This document shows positions 1 to 5,865 of a stretch of DNA of 7,366 nt, piece by piece (the stretch's first letter is position 1; each line of letters starts with the position of its first letter). The translations under genes were made by a program, and so were the position numbers. Source of the stretch: Acidimicrobiaceae bacterium (GTDB taxonomy: Bacteria; Actinomycetota; Acidimicrobiia; Acidimicrobiales; RAAP-2); assembly GCA_030838245.1 (NCBI GenBank), contig JAUTXB010000052.1, positions 1 through 7,366 of the forward strand, given 5' to 3'. Below the pieces are notes generated by a model. The model saw only the letters and a list, made by a program, of their open reading frames with translations. It had not been told where the DNA came from and did not search any database.

Positions 1-85
1 TAGGCGTCTTGTCGCGGTTCAGCGCCTGGGCAGGTTCGGTGACCCCTTCACCAAGCAGGTAGATCGTCAGCCGGGTCGAAGGCAT
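1..85 (-). CDS. N-terminal fragment of a DUF6119 (TIGR04141)-like protein, cut by the window edge
   Basis: Only the first 28 codons are visible; the gene continues beyond base 1. The peptide begins MPSTRLTIYLLGEGV and goes on TEPAQALNRDKTP. The segment LTIYLL-x-EGV-x(5)-AL resembles, from memory, the start of the sporadically distributed TIGR04141/DUF6119 family (roughly 500-600 residues), which is often found in accessory or defence-type regions; its biochemical role is not settled. The ATG at 85 is supported by a strong Shine-Dalgarno sequence with GGAGG 7 bases upstream, so I trust the start even though the frame is short here. The 106-residue open frame spanning 48-368 on the same strand is in another frame and looks unlike protein. 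Family assignment is inference from 28 residues; that a gene starts here is much better supported. Confidence 0.55.
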   Translation of the reverse strand, partial: MPSTRLTIYLLGEGVTEPAQALNRDKTP

Positions 86-359
86 GGGCGCCCTCCTCTC
101 GCCGCCGCAAACCCATGTCCAGGGTAATCCTCGCACTTGAGACCTGATCGGACCTGAGTACAGATGTCGAAATGAGCACGGGCTGCGTCGAGGTCCAAAT
201 CCTGAAGTCGGATCTAGCCCTCATAGGCGGCGTGGCGGAGCCGGGATCGGAGCGTCTCCCATGATCCGATCTCAAGCATGCCGGTGTCACCCTCTGACGG
301 AGCCGCATAAACCACGAGGCCGGGGCGCTCGGAGACAGCGCCGAACCGGCGTTCGGATC
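86..359. other. Stretch without a recognisable gene, upstream of the left-edge gene
   Basis: Open frames exist on both strands here but their translations are rich in Arg, Ser and Pro with no recognisable pattern. The stretch lacks the strong third-position G/C pattern of the large genes. It must contain the leader and probably the promoter of the minus-strand gene starting at 85, but I could not identify a convincing -35/-10 pair. The heptamers GATCGGA and TCGGATC, in either orientation, recur at about 146, 208, 245, 263-271 and 353. I see no tRNA, transposase or attachment site. Confidence 0.4.
91..99 (-). promoter_or_regulatory. Ribosome binding site of the left-edge gene
   Basis: Read on the minus strand this is AGAGGAGGG, with the GGAGG core ending 7 bases before the ATG at 85. 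It is one of the best Shine-Dalgarno matches in the window and is the main reason to believe that a gene begins at 85. Confidence 0.65.
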
Positions 360-557
360 GGTCCACATTTCGGCTTCAAGCTTGGAGACAGTTTTGTCTT
401 CGACGTCGGGGCGAACACAGTCACAGGCTTGCCGTCAGTACCCGCTGGCACCATTGGTCCGTCGTGTTCAGTGGTATGGACCGGTCACAGCCTCATCATG
501 TGGGGGACTACAGGGAACTCGACCAAGACCTTCGCTCTGCAGTTGTCAGAGAAGTGA
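360..557 (+). pseudogene. Probable 3' remnant of a Kelch/beta-propeller protein gene
   Basis: The frame ending at the TGA at 555-557 reads through DSFVFDVGANTVTGLPSVP and then CSVVWTGHSLIMWGTTG. This matches the rhythm of a Kelch-type blade (xVFDxxxNTWxxLPPxP, then AVWTGxxxxVWGG), as in secreted galactose-oxidase-like or propeller proteins. The frame is open back to an ATG at 261, but the residues before about 360 are Arg-rich and do not look like a propeller. I found no further blades in any frame up to base 1. A propeller needs several blades, so this is best read as a truncated 3' end brought next to the regulator gene by a deletion or recombination. It could instead be a small hypothetical ORF (261-557, 98 residues). 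The stop lies 12 bases from the convergent regulator gene. Confidence 0.4.
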
Positions 558-569
558 GCACGATGCGAA

Positions 570-1061
570 TTAGTCCGATCCGATGGTGGACAGCATGCGG
601 TGGCGAGTCCAGGTACCCAACACGATGAGGGTCTTCGTACCCGTCACCCGGCCGCTGCGGCGCAGCTGCTCGATGACCTGCCCGAGCCGCTTGACATCGG
701 GCACCCGGATCCACACCAGCGCGTCGGGGTCACCGGCGGTGGTGAACACGGCCTGCACTTCGGGTAGGCGGATCGCAGCGCTGCGGATCTCTCCCATGTC
801 CGCCGTCCCGGCAAACCGCACCTCGGTGAAGGCCTGAATGGGGCGCCCCACTTTGGCATGGTCGATGACCACGCTGTAGCCCGTGATCACCCCGGTCTGC
901 TCCATCCGATCAATGCGTCGCTTGACCGCGGAGGTGGACAGGGCCACCCGCTCGGCGATGTCGGACATGGTGCGCCGGGCGTTCTCCTCGAGCAGCGCCA
1001 GGATCTCGTGGTCGGTCGAGTCCAACTCCGCCGTTTCGGCCGGATCCGTTCCGTCGTCCAT
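570..1061 (-). CDS. Lrp/AsnC-family transcriptional regulator, 163 residues
   Basis: A DNA-binding regulator of the feast/famine (Lrp/AsnC) family, which normally binds DNA as dimers to octamers and senses amino acids. Residues about 13-62 form the winged helix-turn-helix: LDSTDHEILALLEENAR, then the turn and recognition helix around AERVALSTSAVKRRIDRME (36-54), then TGVITGY leading into the wing. The RAM ligand-binding domain spans about 76-152, with beta strand FTEVRF, helix, QAVFTTAGDPDALVWIRV (the conserved Gly-Asp ligand turn at 110-111) and final strand KTLIVLG. Family proteins are usually 140-165 residues, so it is full length. The frame stays open much further upstream, antisense to the dehydrogenase, but the ATG at 1061 has GGGAGG 9 bases upstream and gives the standard N-terminus. 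It is divergent from the dehydrogenase gene, the classic layout for local control of amino acid breakdown. The effector is inferred to be the substrate of that enzyme. Confidence 0.93.
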   Translation of the reverse strand: MDDGTDPAETAELDSTDHEILALLEENARRTMSDIAERVALSTSAVKRRIDRMEQTGVITGYSVVIDHAKVGRPIQAFTEVRFAGTADMGEIRSAAIRLPEVQAVFTTAGDPDALVWIRVPDVKRLGQVIEQLRRSGRVTGTKTLIVLGTWTRHRMLSTIGSD

Positions 1062-1070
1062 ACCCCTGAG

Positions 1071-1076
1071 CCTCCC
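1071..1076 (-). promoter_or_regulatory. Ribosome binding site that fixes the regulator start
   Basis: GGGAGG on the minus strand, 9 bases before the ATG at 1061. It decides against the much longer open frame that continues to 1736 antisense to the dehydrogenase gene. Confidence 0.6.
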
Positions 1077-1119
1077 AACCCACCGTGTCATTATTTGCGT
1101 CATATCGCGGTATTCCATC

Positions 1120-1125
1120 ATTCTA
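1120..1125 (-). promoter_or_regulatory. Candidate -10 element for the regulator gene
   Basis: The minus strand reads TAGAAT, five of six matches to TATAAT, about 58 bases upstream of the regulator ATG. I see no good -35 hexamer 16-18 bases further upstream, so this is a weak promoter call. The element abuts the palindrome at 1125-1134, which would suit negative autoregulation. Confidence 0.3.
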
Positions 1126-1134
1126 TTGCGTAAT
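1125..1134. promoter_or_regulatory. Candidate operator palindrome ATTGCGTAAT
   Basis: An imperfect palindrome: 8 of 10 positions match its own reverse complement, with ATT and AAT arms around a GCGT centre. Symmetry continues partly outward to about 1123-1136. AT-rich arms around a short centre are typical of AsnC/Lrp-family sites. A partial second copy of the centre, TTTGCGTCAT, lies at 1094-1103. Confidence 0.35.
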
Positions 1135-1176
1135 TGTCCCAGTATGGAAGAATTGTGGTTCACGCCGGGGGCCAAA

Positions 1177-1193
1177 GCCACTTGAATTGTGGC
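1177..1193. promoter_or_regulatory. Candidate operator GCCAC-N7-GTGGC abutting the dehydrogenase start
   Basis: The 17-base element GCCACTTGAATTGTGGC has perfect 5-base inverted arms around an AT-rich 7-base centre. It ends on the base before the GTG start at 1194, where a ribosome binding site would normally be. A protein bound here, or the hairpin in RNA, could block initiation of the dehydrogenase. It could also mean that the true start is a little further downstream. Confidence 0.35.
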
Positions 1194-2243
1194 GTGAGCG
1201 AATTGCATTGGGAGCTGGACGAAATGGAGCAGTTGACCCGTTGCCACGACCGGGTCAGCGGGCTGCGAGCGGTGATCGCAATCGACGACACCACCCTGGG
1301 GCCCGGGCTCGGAGGGGTGCGGTGGCAGGCCTATCCCGACGAGCATGCGGCCGAGCACGAGGCTCGCCGGCTGGCCCGGGTCATGACGCTCAAGAACGCC
1401 TGCGCAGACCTCCCTTACGGCGGCGCCAAATCGGTGTTGGTGAAGGACCCGGTCGATGAAGACGAGGCCGATGCACCCACCCATCGCCAGGATCAACTGC
1501 GGGCCTTCGGGAGGTTCGTGGACCGCCTCGGAGGGGCCTACATCCCCGGAGTCGACATGGGAACTTCGGTCGAGGACCTGGCCGTGATCGGCATGGTCGC
1601 CGGCGAGGTGTCCTGCGATCACGAGGATCCTTCGCCATGGACCGCCCTCGGGGTCTTCGCCGGTATCCGAGCCGCTCTCTCGTGCGACGGCCGGGACCTG
1701 CCCGGCGCCCACGTCGTCGTGCAGGGCGCCGGACACGTCGGTGCCGACCTCGCCCGGAGGTTGGCCGTGGCCGGTTGCCGGATCTCGGTGGCCGACGTCG
1801 ATTCGATCCGGGCAAGCGCCGTCGCCCAGGAGGTCGGCGGCCGGGTAGTCGATCCGGAAGGGGTGGTAACAACCCCATGCGACGTGCTAGCCCCGTGCGC
1901 ATTGGCCAAGGTCATCGACCGGTCCACCGTCGACGCACTGCAGTGCCGCATCGTGGCCGGCGGCGCCAACGATGTGCTGGCCACCCACGACGTCGCCGAG
2001 CTGCTGGATCAACGGGGCATCGTCTACGTGCCTGACTTCGTGATCAACGCAGGGGGTGTCATCCAGATCCATGCCCGGCGCTCCAGCTGGGGCGCCGACA
2101 AGCTCGAGGGCTCATTGCTCGCCATCGGGGATCGCGTGTCGCGGATCGTCACCGAGGCCGATCGCACGGCGCAGACCCCGGTGACGGTGGCCGAGGAGAT
2201 GGCGTCGGACCGACTTGGGCGTCCGATCGCCCTACTCAACTGA
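1194..2243 (+). CDS. Phe/Leu/Val-type NAD-dependent amino acid dehydrogenase, 349 residues
   Basis: Catalyses reversible oxidative deamination of an amino acid to its 2-oxo acid plus ammonia, with NAD, in the cytosol. The family signature is clear: TTLGPGLGGVR near the N-terminus, MTLKNA with substrate-binding K67, YGGAKSV with catalytic K79, and GVDMGTS with catalytic D121. The Rossmann domain has GAGHVG at 178-183 and acidic D201 ending the second strand, favouring NAD over NADP. PDFVINAGGVI (V289) precedes the C-terminal helices. At 349 residues it is close to Rhodococcus phenylalanine dehydrogenase (about 356), whose AIGD C-terminal segment it also shares, and shorter than Bacillus leucine dehydrogenase. 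The GTG at 1194 keeps the usual N-terminal strand but has no Shine-Dalgarno; alternatives are ATG 1224 (GGGAG 9 bases upstream) and TTG 1134. It heads a likely operon with the oxidoreductase gene and is divergent from the Lrp-type regulator. Family certain; substrate inferred as aromatic or branched. Confidence 0.93.
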   Translation: MSELHWELDEMEQLTRCHDRVSGLRAVIAIDDTTLGPGLGGVRWQAYPDEHAAEHEARRLARVMTLKNACADLPYGGAKSVLVKDPVDEDEADAPTHRQDQLRAFGRFVDRLGGAYIPGVDMGTSVEDLAVIGMVAGEVSCDHEDPSPWTALGVFAGIRAALSCDGRDLPGAHVVVQGAGHVGADLARRLAVAGCRISVADVDSIRASAVAQEVGGRVVDPEGVVTTPCDVLAPCALAKVIDRSTVDALQCRIVAGGANDVLATHDVAELLDQRGIVYVPDFVINAGGVIQIHARRSSWGADKLEGSLLAIGDRVSRIVTEADRTAQTPVTVAEEMASDRLGRPIALLN

Positions 2244-2367
2244 GCCGATGGGGGTCGCCCGGCGGCACCCGAGGGTCGCAGGCGGCGGCGCGGGTCCAGG
2301 TGGGGCAGCAGTAGAGGCGGCGGGCGCGTTCGCCGCAGACAGCACGGCCCATGCAGACGGCTCTCCG
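2244..2367 (+). other. Gap between dehydrogenase and oxidoreductase genes, with a GC hairpin
   Basis: These 124 bases separate the dehydrogenase stop from the preferred oxidoreductase start. The oxidoreductase frame is open throughout, so part or all could be an N-terminal extension starting at ATG 2248 or TTG 2215. GCGGCG (2317-2322) and CGCCGC (2331-2336) can form a 6-base stem with an 8-base loop, but no T-run follows, so it is not a rho-independent terminator. I see no promoter. A 38-codon Cys-rich frame runs on the opposite strand (2352-2236). Confidence 0.4.
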
Positions 2368-5300
2368 GTGAGCCTCGACGACGTCTACCGCGTCGGCGAG
2401 GGCCGTGCCCTCATGTCCGGCATCCAGGCGATCGTGCGGCTCGTGCTCGACCAGCGCCGGTTGGACCGCAGCCGTGGGTTCGATACCGCCGCCTTCGTGA
2501 GCGGCTATGAGGGCTCCCCCCTGGCCGGGCTCGACCTCGAGCTCGACCGCGCCCGCCGCCGGCTCGAGGAGGAAAGCGTGGTGTTCGCCCCGGCGCTCAA
2601 CGAGGAACTCGCCGCCACCGCGGTCGCCGGAAGCCAGCTGCTGGCCGACGTGCCCGGTCACGACCACGACGGCGTGGTGGGCTTTTGGTACGGCAAGAAC
2701 CCCGGTCTCGATCGTGCCGCCGACGCGATCCGGCACGGCAACTATGCGGGGACGGCGCCGCTCGGCGGGGCCGTGGCCCTCATCGGGGACGACCCAACGT
2801 GCAAATCGTCGACACTCCCCAGTTCCTCGGTATCGATGGCCGCGAGCCTGAACATGCCACTGCTGTCGCCCGGATCGGTCTCAGAGGTGGTGCGCCTGGG
2901 TCTCCACGCCGTCGCCCTCTCGCGCTACTCGGGACTGTGGGTCGGCCTGCAGATCGTCGCCGACGTGGCCGACGGGAGTGCGGTGGTCGACCTCGGCGCG
3001 CCGTGGCCAGAGATCCCTGCTCCCGACACCACCCGCGTCGCCCACACCCCATTGCTGGTGGGACCAAACGCAGTCGAGGCGGAAGAGCACCTCGTGGGTG
3101 TCCGTCTCCCGCGGGCGCTCGAGTACGCCCGGCTGGTATCGCTCAACGCCGTCACCTTCGACTCACCCCGGGCTCGCCTAGGCATCGTGGCCGCCGGGTA
3201 TACCTACAGCACCACCCTGCGGGCGCTGGAGGAGATGGGTCTGGACGCCGAGGCCTGTGCCCACATTGGGCTGCGCCTCATCAGGATTTCCCTGCCGTGG
3301 CCGATCGACGGTGCCGAGCTCCGCCGGTTGACGGCGGGGCTCGACGAGGTGGTAGTGATCGAGGACAAGGCATCGTTCATCGAGTCCCAGCTCAAAGAGG
3401 CCCTCTACGGCCGGACCGAGCAGCCTCTGGTCGTGGGCAAGTTGGACCCCGAGGGTCGTCCCCTGGTCCCGGCTTCGGGATCGGTCGACGGCGACACCGT
3501 CATGCGTGTGCTGGCCGCGCGCCTTCCCTCTGACCGGCTTCCGGTCGCCGCCCGAGCGCGCATCGACGCCCTGGCCCGGCGACAGCAGCTCGTGCTCCAC
3601 GTGGCTGCGCCCCCGGCCCGCACGCCCGCGTTTTGCTCCGGATGCCCGCACAACATCTCGACCCGGTCCGATGACGACCAACTGGTGGGTCTGGGGATCG
3701 GGTGCCACATCATGGCCGGCTTCGACACCCGCGGTCGGGGGCACCAGGTTGGGATGACCCAGATGGGCGGCGAGGGAGCCCAGTGGACCGGGCTGGCACC
3801 GTTCGCCCGCGGCCAGCACTACGAGCAGAACATCGGGGACGGGACCTTCTTCCATTCCGGCTCGCTGGCCGTGCGGGCCGCGGTGGCAGCCGGCGTGGAC
3901 ATCACCTACAAGCTTCTGTACAACGATGCGGTGGCCATGACCGGCGGCCAGGCCCCCGAGGGTCGGATGGCGGTACCCGAGCTGACTCGCCTGTTGGCCA
4001 TCGAAGGGGTCCGCCGGGTCATCATCACCACGCCCGAGCCCAAGCGCTACCGCGGGGTCTCCCTCGATCCGATCGCCGAGGTCCGCCACCGGGACGATCT
4101 GCCCGAATCGCTTCGAGAGCTTCGCCAGGTCGGTGGCGTCACCATGGTTATCCACGACGACCGCTGTGCGGCGGAGGAACGTCGGCTGCGAAGGCGCGGC
4201 CGACTGCCGGAGCCGACGACCCGGGTCTGGATCAACCCGCGGGTATGCGAGGGGTGCGGTGACTGCGGGGAGAAGTCGAGCTGCCTGTCGGTCGTACCGG
4301 TCGAGACCGACTTCGGGCGCAAGACGACGATTCACCAGGGATCGTGCAACCACGACCTGTCGTGCCTGCGAGGGGACTGCCCCTCGTTCGTGATGGTGAC
4401 CCCCGCCCAGGGACAGCGGCGGCGTGCCGGTTCGTCCCCGCGGTTCGGCGAGCCACCGGTCGACTTGGGTCCACCGCTGAAACGCCGCACCGGGGACGAC
4501 ATGCTGGTGCGCATGCCCGGTGTCGGGGGGACCGGGGTGGTGACCGTCTCGCGCATCCTGCAGATGGCCGCCCACCTCGACGGTCTCTACGCCGGCGGCC
4601 TCGACCAGACCGGCTTGGCCCAAAAGGGCGGCCCGGTGATATCTGACGTGCGCATCGCCGCCCGACCGATCGACGCGGCGGTCAAGGCCGGTGCTCGTTC
4701 GGCGGACCTGTTGCTCGGGCTCGACCTGCTCGGCGCGGCGAGCGACGAGAACTTGGCCGTGGCCGATCCGGGGCGCACCGTGGCTGTGGTCAATACGGCC
4801 CAGGTGGCCACCGCCTCGATGGTGCGGGACCCGTCGATCCCCTTCCCCAAGGACACGGCACGCATCGACCGGGCCACCAGGGCGTCCGAGAACCTCTACC
4901 TCGACGCCCAGTGGATCTCCGAACGGCTTTTCGGCGATCACCTTCCGACCAACCTGGTCATGCTCGGCGCCGCCTACCAGCACGGCTGCCTGCCGGTCAC
5001 GGCTGCCGCCATCGAAGAGGCGATCCGCCTCAACGGGACCGGGGCAGCAGAGAACCGGGCGGCCTTCCGCTGGGGGCGGGCCTCGGTGGTCGACCCAGCC
5101 GCCGTCACGGTTGCGCTGGCCCCGGTCCCGCCGCCGGTGCCGGTTCCACCGGTCTCATTGCGCCCGTTGCTGGCCTCGGCACCGGCCACATTGGTCGACC
5201 TACTGGAGCTGCGCGTGGCCGACCTGGCCGGTTACCAGAGCACCGCGTACGCACGGCGCTACCTCGACGAGGTACTGCGGACCGCCGGCATCGAGGGCGA

Positions 5301-5862
5301 GCGGACCGGCGACGCCACCTTCCCCGTGACGACCGCCTTCGCCCGCGGTCTCCACAAGCTGATGGCGTACAAGGACGAGTACGAGGTGGCGCGCCTCCAT
5401 CTCGACTCGGCCCAACAGGCGGCGCTTACCGCCGAATTCGGCGAGAGGGCCACCACCAAGGTGCTGTTGCACCCGCCTGTGCTCAAAGCATTGGGGCTCA
5501 AACGCAAGATCAGCCTCGGCCCCGCGGCACGGCCAATGTTCTCAGTGCTCCGGGCCGGTCGGCACGTGCGGGGTACCCCCCTTGACCCGTTCGGCTGGTC
5601 CCGGATGCGCCGGACCGAGCGGTCCCTCATCTCCGAGTACCAGACCCTGATGACCGGGTCACTCGAGCAGCTGAGCCCGGCATCCGCTGCCCTGGTGACG
5701 GCCATCGCCGCGTCGGCCGAGGAGATCAGGGGCTACGAAGATGTGAAGCGCCGCAACATCGACCGCTTCCGGTCCCATGCGGGCGAGCTGGTCGACCAGC
5801 TCGCCGACCGCTCCGGGGCCGGGACGAGCCGCTCCTCGCACCGGTGGCCGATCGCCGGCTGA
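2368..5862 (+). CDS. Indolepyruvate ferredoxin oxidoreductase, fused IorA-IorB form, 1164 residues
   Basis: A thiamine diphosphate (TPP), iron-sulfur enzyme that decarboxylates arylpyruvates (indolepyruvate, phenylpyruvate) to arylacetyl-CoA and reduces ferredoxin. Order of parts: pyrimidine-binding domain with SGYEGSP (45-51), NEELAATAV (78-86, holding the expected TPP-activating Glu) and FWYGKNPG; CSGCPHN (423-429) and GCH (446); TPP-binding GDGTFFHSG from 490 with Asn519, followed by TGGQ; an iron-sulfur region with C627, C630, C633, C639, C660, C666 and C671; the IorB-like domain from 712 with GVGGTG (718-723) and GGLDQTGLAQKGG (743-755); a Pro-rich linker at about 918-928; and a C-terminal DUF6537-type domain from about 942. 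This matches the single-chain bacterial form of about 1150-1200 residues. I chose GTG 2368 because VSLDDVYRVGEGR is where family proteins begin; ATG 2248 would add 40 Ala/Gly-rich residues. All key motifs are intact. It probably acts on the keto acid made by the preceding dehydrogenase. Exact substrate is inferred. Confidence 0.95.
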   Translation: MSLDDVYRVGEGRALMSGIQAIVRLVLDQRRLDRSRGFDTAAFVSGYEGSPLAGLDLELDRARRRLEEESVVFAPALNEELAATAVAGSQLLADVPGHDHDGVVGFWYGKNPGLDRAADAIRHGNYAGTAPLGGAVALIGDDPTCKSSTLPSSSVSMAASLNMPLLSPGSVSEVVRLGLHAVALSRYSGLWVGLQIVADVADGSAVVDLGAPWPEIPAPDTTRVAHTPLLVGPNAVEAEEHLVGVRLPRALEYARLVSLNAVTFDSPRARLGIVAAGYTYSTTLRALEEMGLDAEACAHIGLRLIRISLPWPIDGAELRRLTAGLDEVVVIEDKASFIESQLKEALYGRTEQPLVVGKLDPEGRPLVPASGSVDGDTVMRVLAARLPSDRLPVAARARIDALARRQQLVLHVAAPPARTPAFCSGCPHNISTRSDDDQLVGLGIGCHIMAGFDTRGRGHQVGMTQMGGEGAQWTGLAPFARGQHYEQNIGDGTFFHSGSLAVRAAVAAGVDITYKLLYNDAVAMTGGQAPEGRMAVPELTRLLAIEGVRRVIITTPEPKRYRGVSLDPIAEVRHRDDLPESLRELRQVGGVTMVIHDDRCAAEERRLRRRGRLPEPTTRVWINPRVCEGCGDCGEKSSCLSVVPVETDFGRKTTIHQGSCNHDLSCLRGDCPSFVMVTPAQGQRRRAGSSPRFGEPPVDLGPPLKRRTGDDMLVRMPGVGGTGVVTVSRILQMAAHLDGLYAGGLDQTGLAQKGGPVISDVRIAARPIDAAVKAGARSADLLLGLDLLGAASDENLAVADPGRTVAVVNTAQVATASMVRDPSIPFPKDTARIDRATRASENLYLDAQWISERLFGDHLPTNLVMLGAAYQHGCLPVTAAAIEEAIRLNGTGAAENRAAFRWGRASVVDPAAVTVALAPVPPPVPVPPVSLRPLLASAPATLVDLLELRVADLAGYQSTAYARRYLDEVLRTAGIEGERTGDATFPVTTAFARGLHKLMAYKDEYEVARLHLDSAQQAALTAEFGERATTKVLLHPPVLKALGLKRKISLGPAARPMFSVLRAGRHVRGTPLDPFGWSRMRRTERSLISEYQTLMTGSLEQLSPASAALVTAIAASAEEIRGYEDVKRRNIDRFRSHAGELVDQLADRSGAGTSRSSHRWPIAG

Positions 5863-5865
5863 AGC

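Larger units (their letters stand above)
1062..1193. promoter_or_regulatory. Divergent promoter/operator region between regulator and dehydrogenase
   Basis: This 132-base gap is visibly AT-richer than the genes on either side and is dense in short repeats. TTGCGT occurs at 1095-1100 and 1126-1131 (31 bases apart). AATTGT occurs at 1132, 1151 and 1185, and the 9-mer GAATTGTGG is repeated exactly at 1150-1158 and 1184-1192 (34 bases apart). Spacings near three helical turns suit cooperative binding by an oligomeric Lrp-type protein along one face of the DNA. Binding by the adjacent regulator is inference from layout and repeats; no site has been shown experimentally here. Confidence 0.6.

Noticed and set aside
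139..170. Plus-strand promoter TTGAGA-N16-TACAGA
   Set aside because: The -10 matches only three of six positions and there is no convincing gene start downstream.
185..215. T-arm-like GGTCCAAATCC, possible tRNA 3' fragment or attachment site
   Set aside because: The flanking bases do not form the 5-base T stem, and no acceptor stem, anticodon arm or direct-repeat partner is visible.
48..368. 106-codon minus-strand frame at the left
   Set aside because: Composition does not look like protein, and it overlaps in another frame the better-supported start at 85.
1062..1736. Upstream extension of the regulator frame by 225 codons
   Set aside because: It is antisense to the dehydrogenase; the ATG at 1061 has a good ribosome binding site and gives the family-standard N-terminus and length.
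2317..2336. GC-rich hairpin as a transcription terminator between dehydrogenase and oxidoreductase
   Set aside because: There is no T-run on either strand, and the genes are co-directional and functionally linked.
3178..4983. 601-codon open frame on the minus strand inside the oxidoreductase gene
   Set aside because: It lies opposite a gene with all catalytic motifs intact. Long antisense frames are expected from GC-rich third positions, and the translation (His/Gly/Asp/Arg-rich) matches no family.
5863..5865. Bidirectional terminator between the convergent oxidoreductase and DUF2252 genes
   Set aside because: Only 3 bases separate the stops, and I see no stem-loop with a T-run in the adjoining coding ends.
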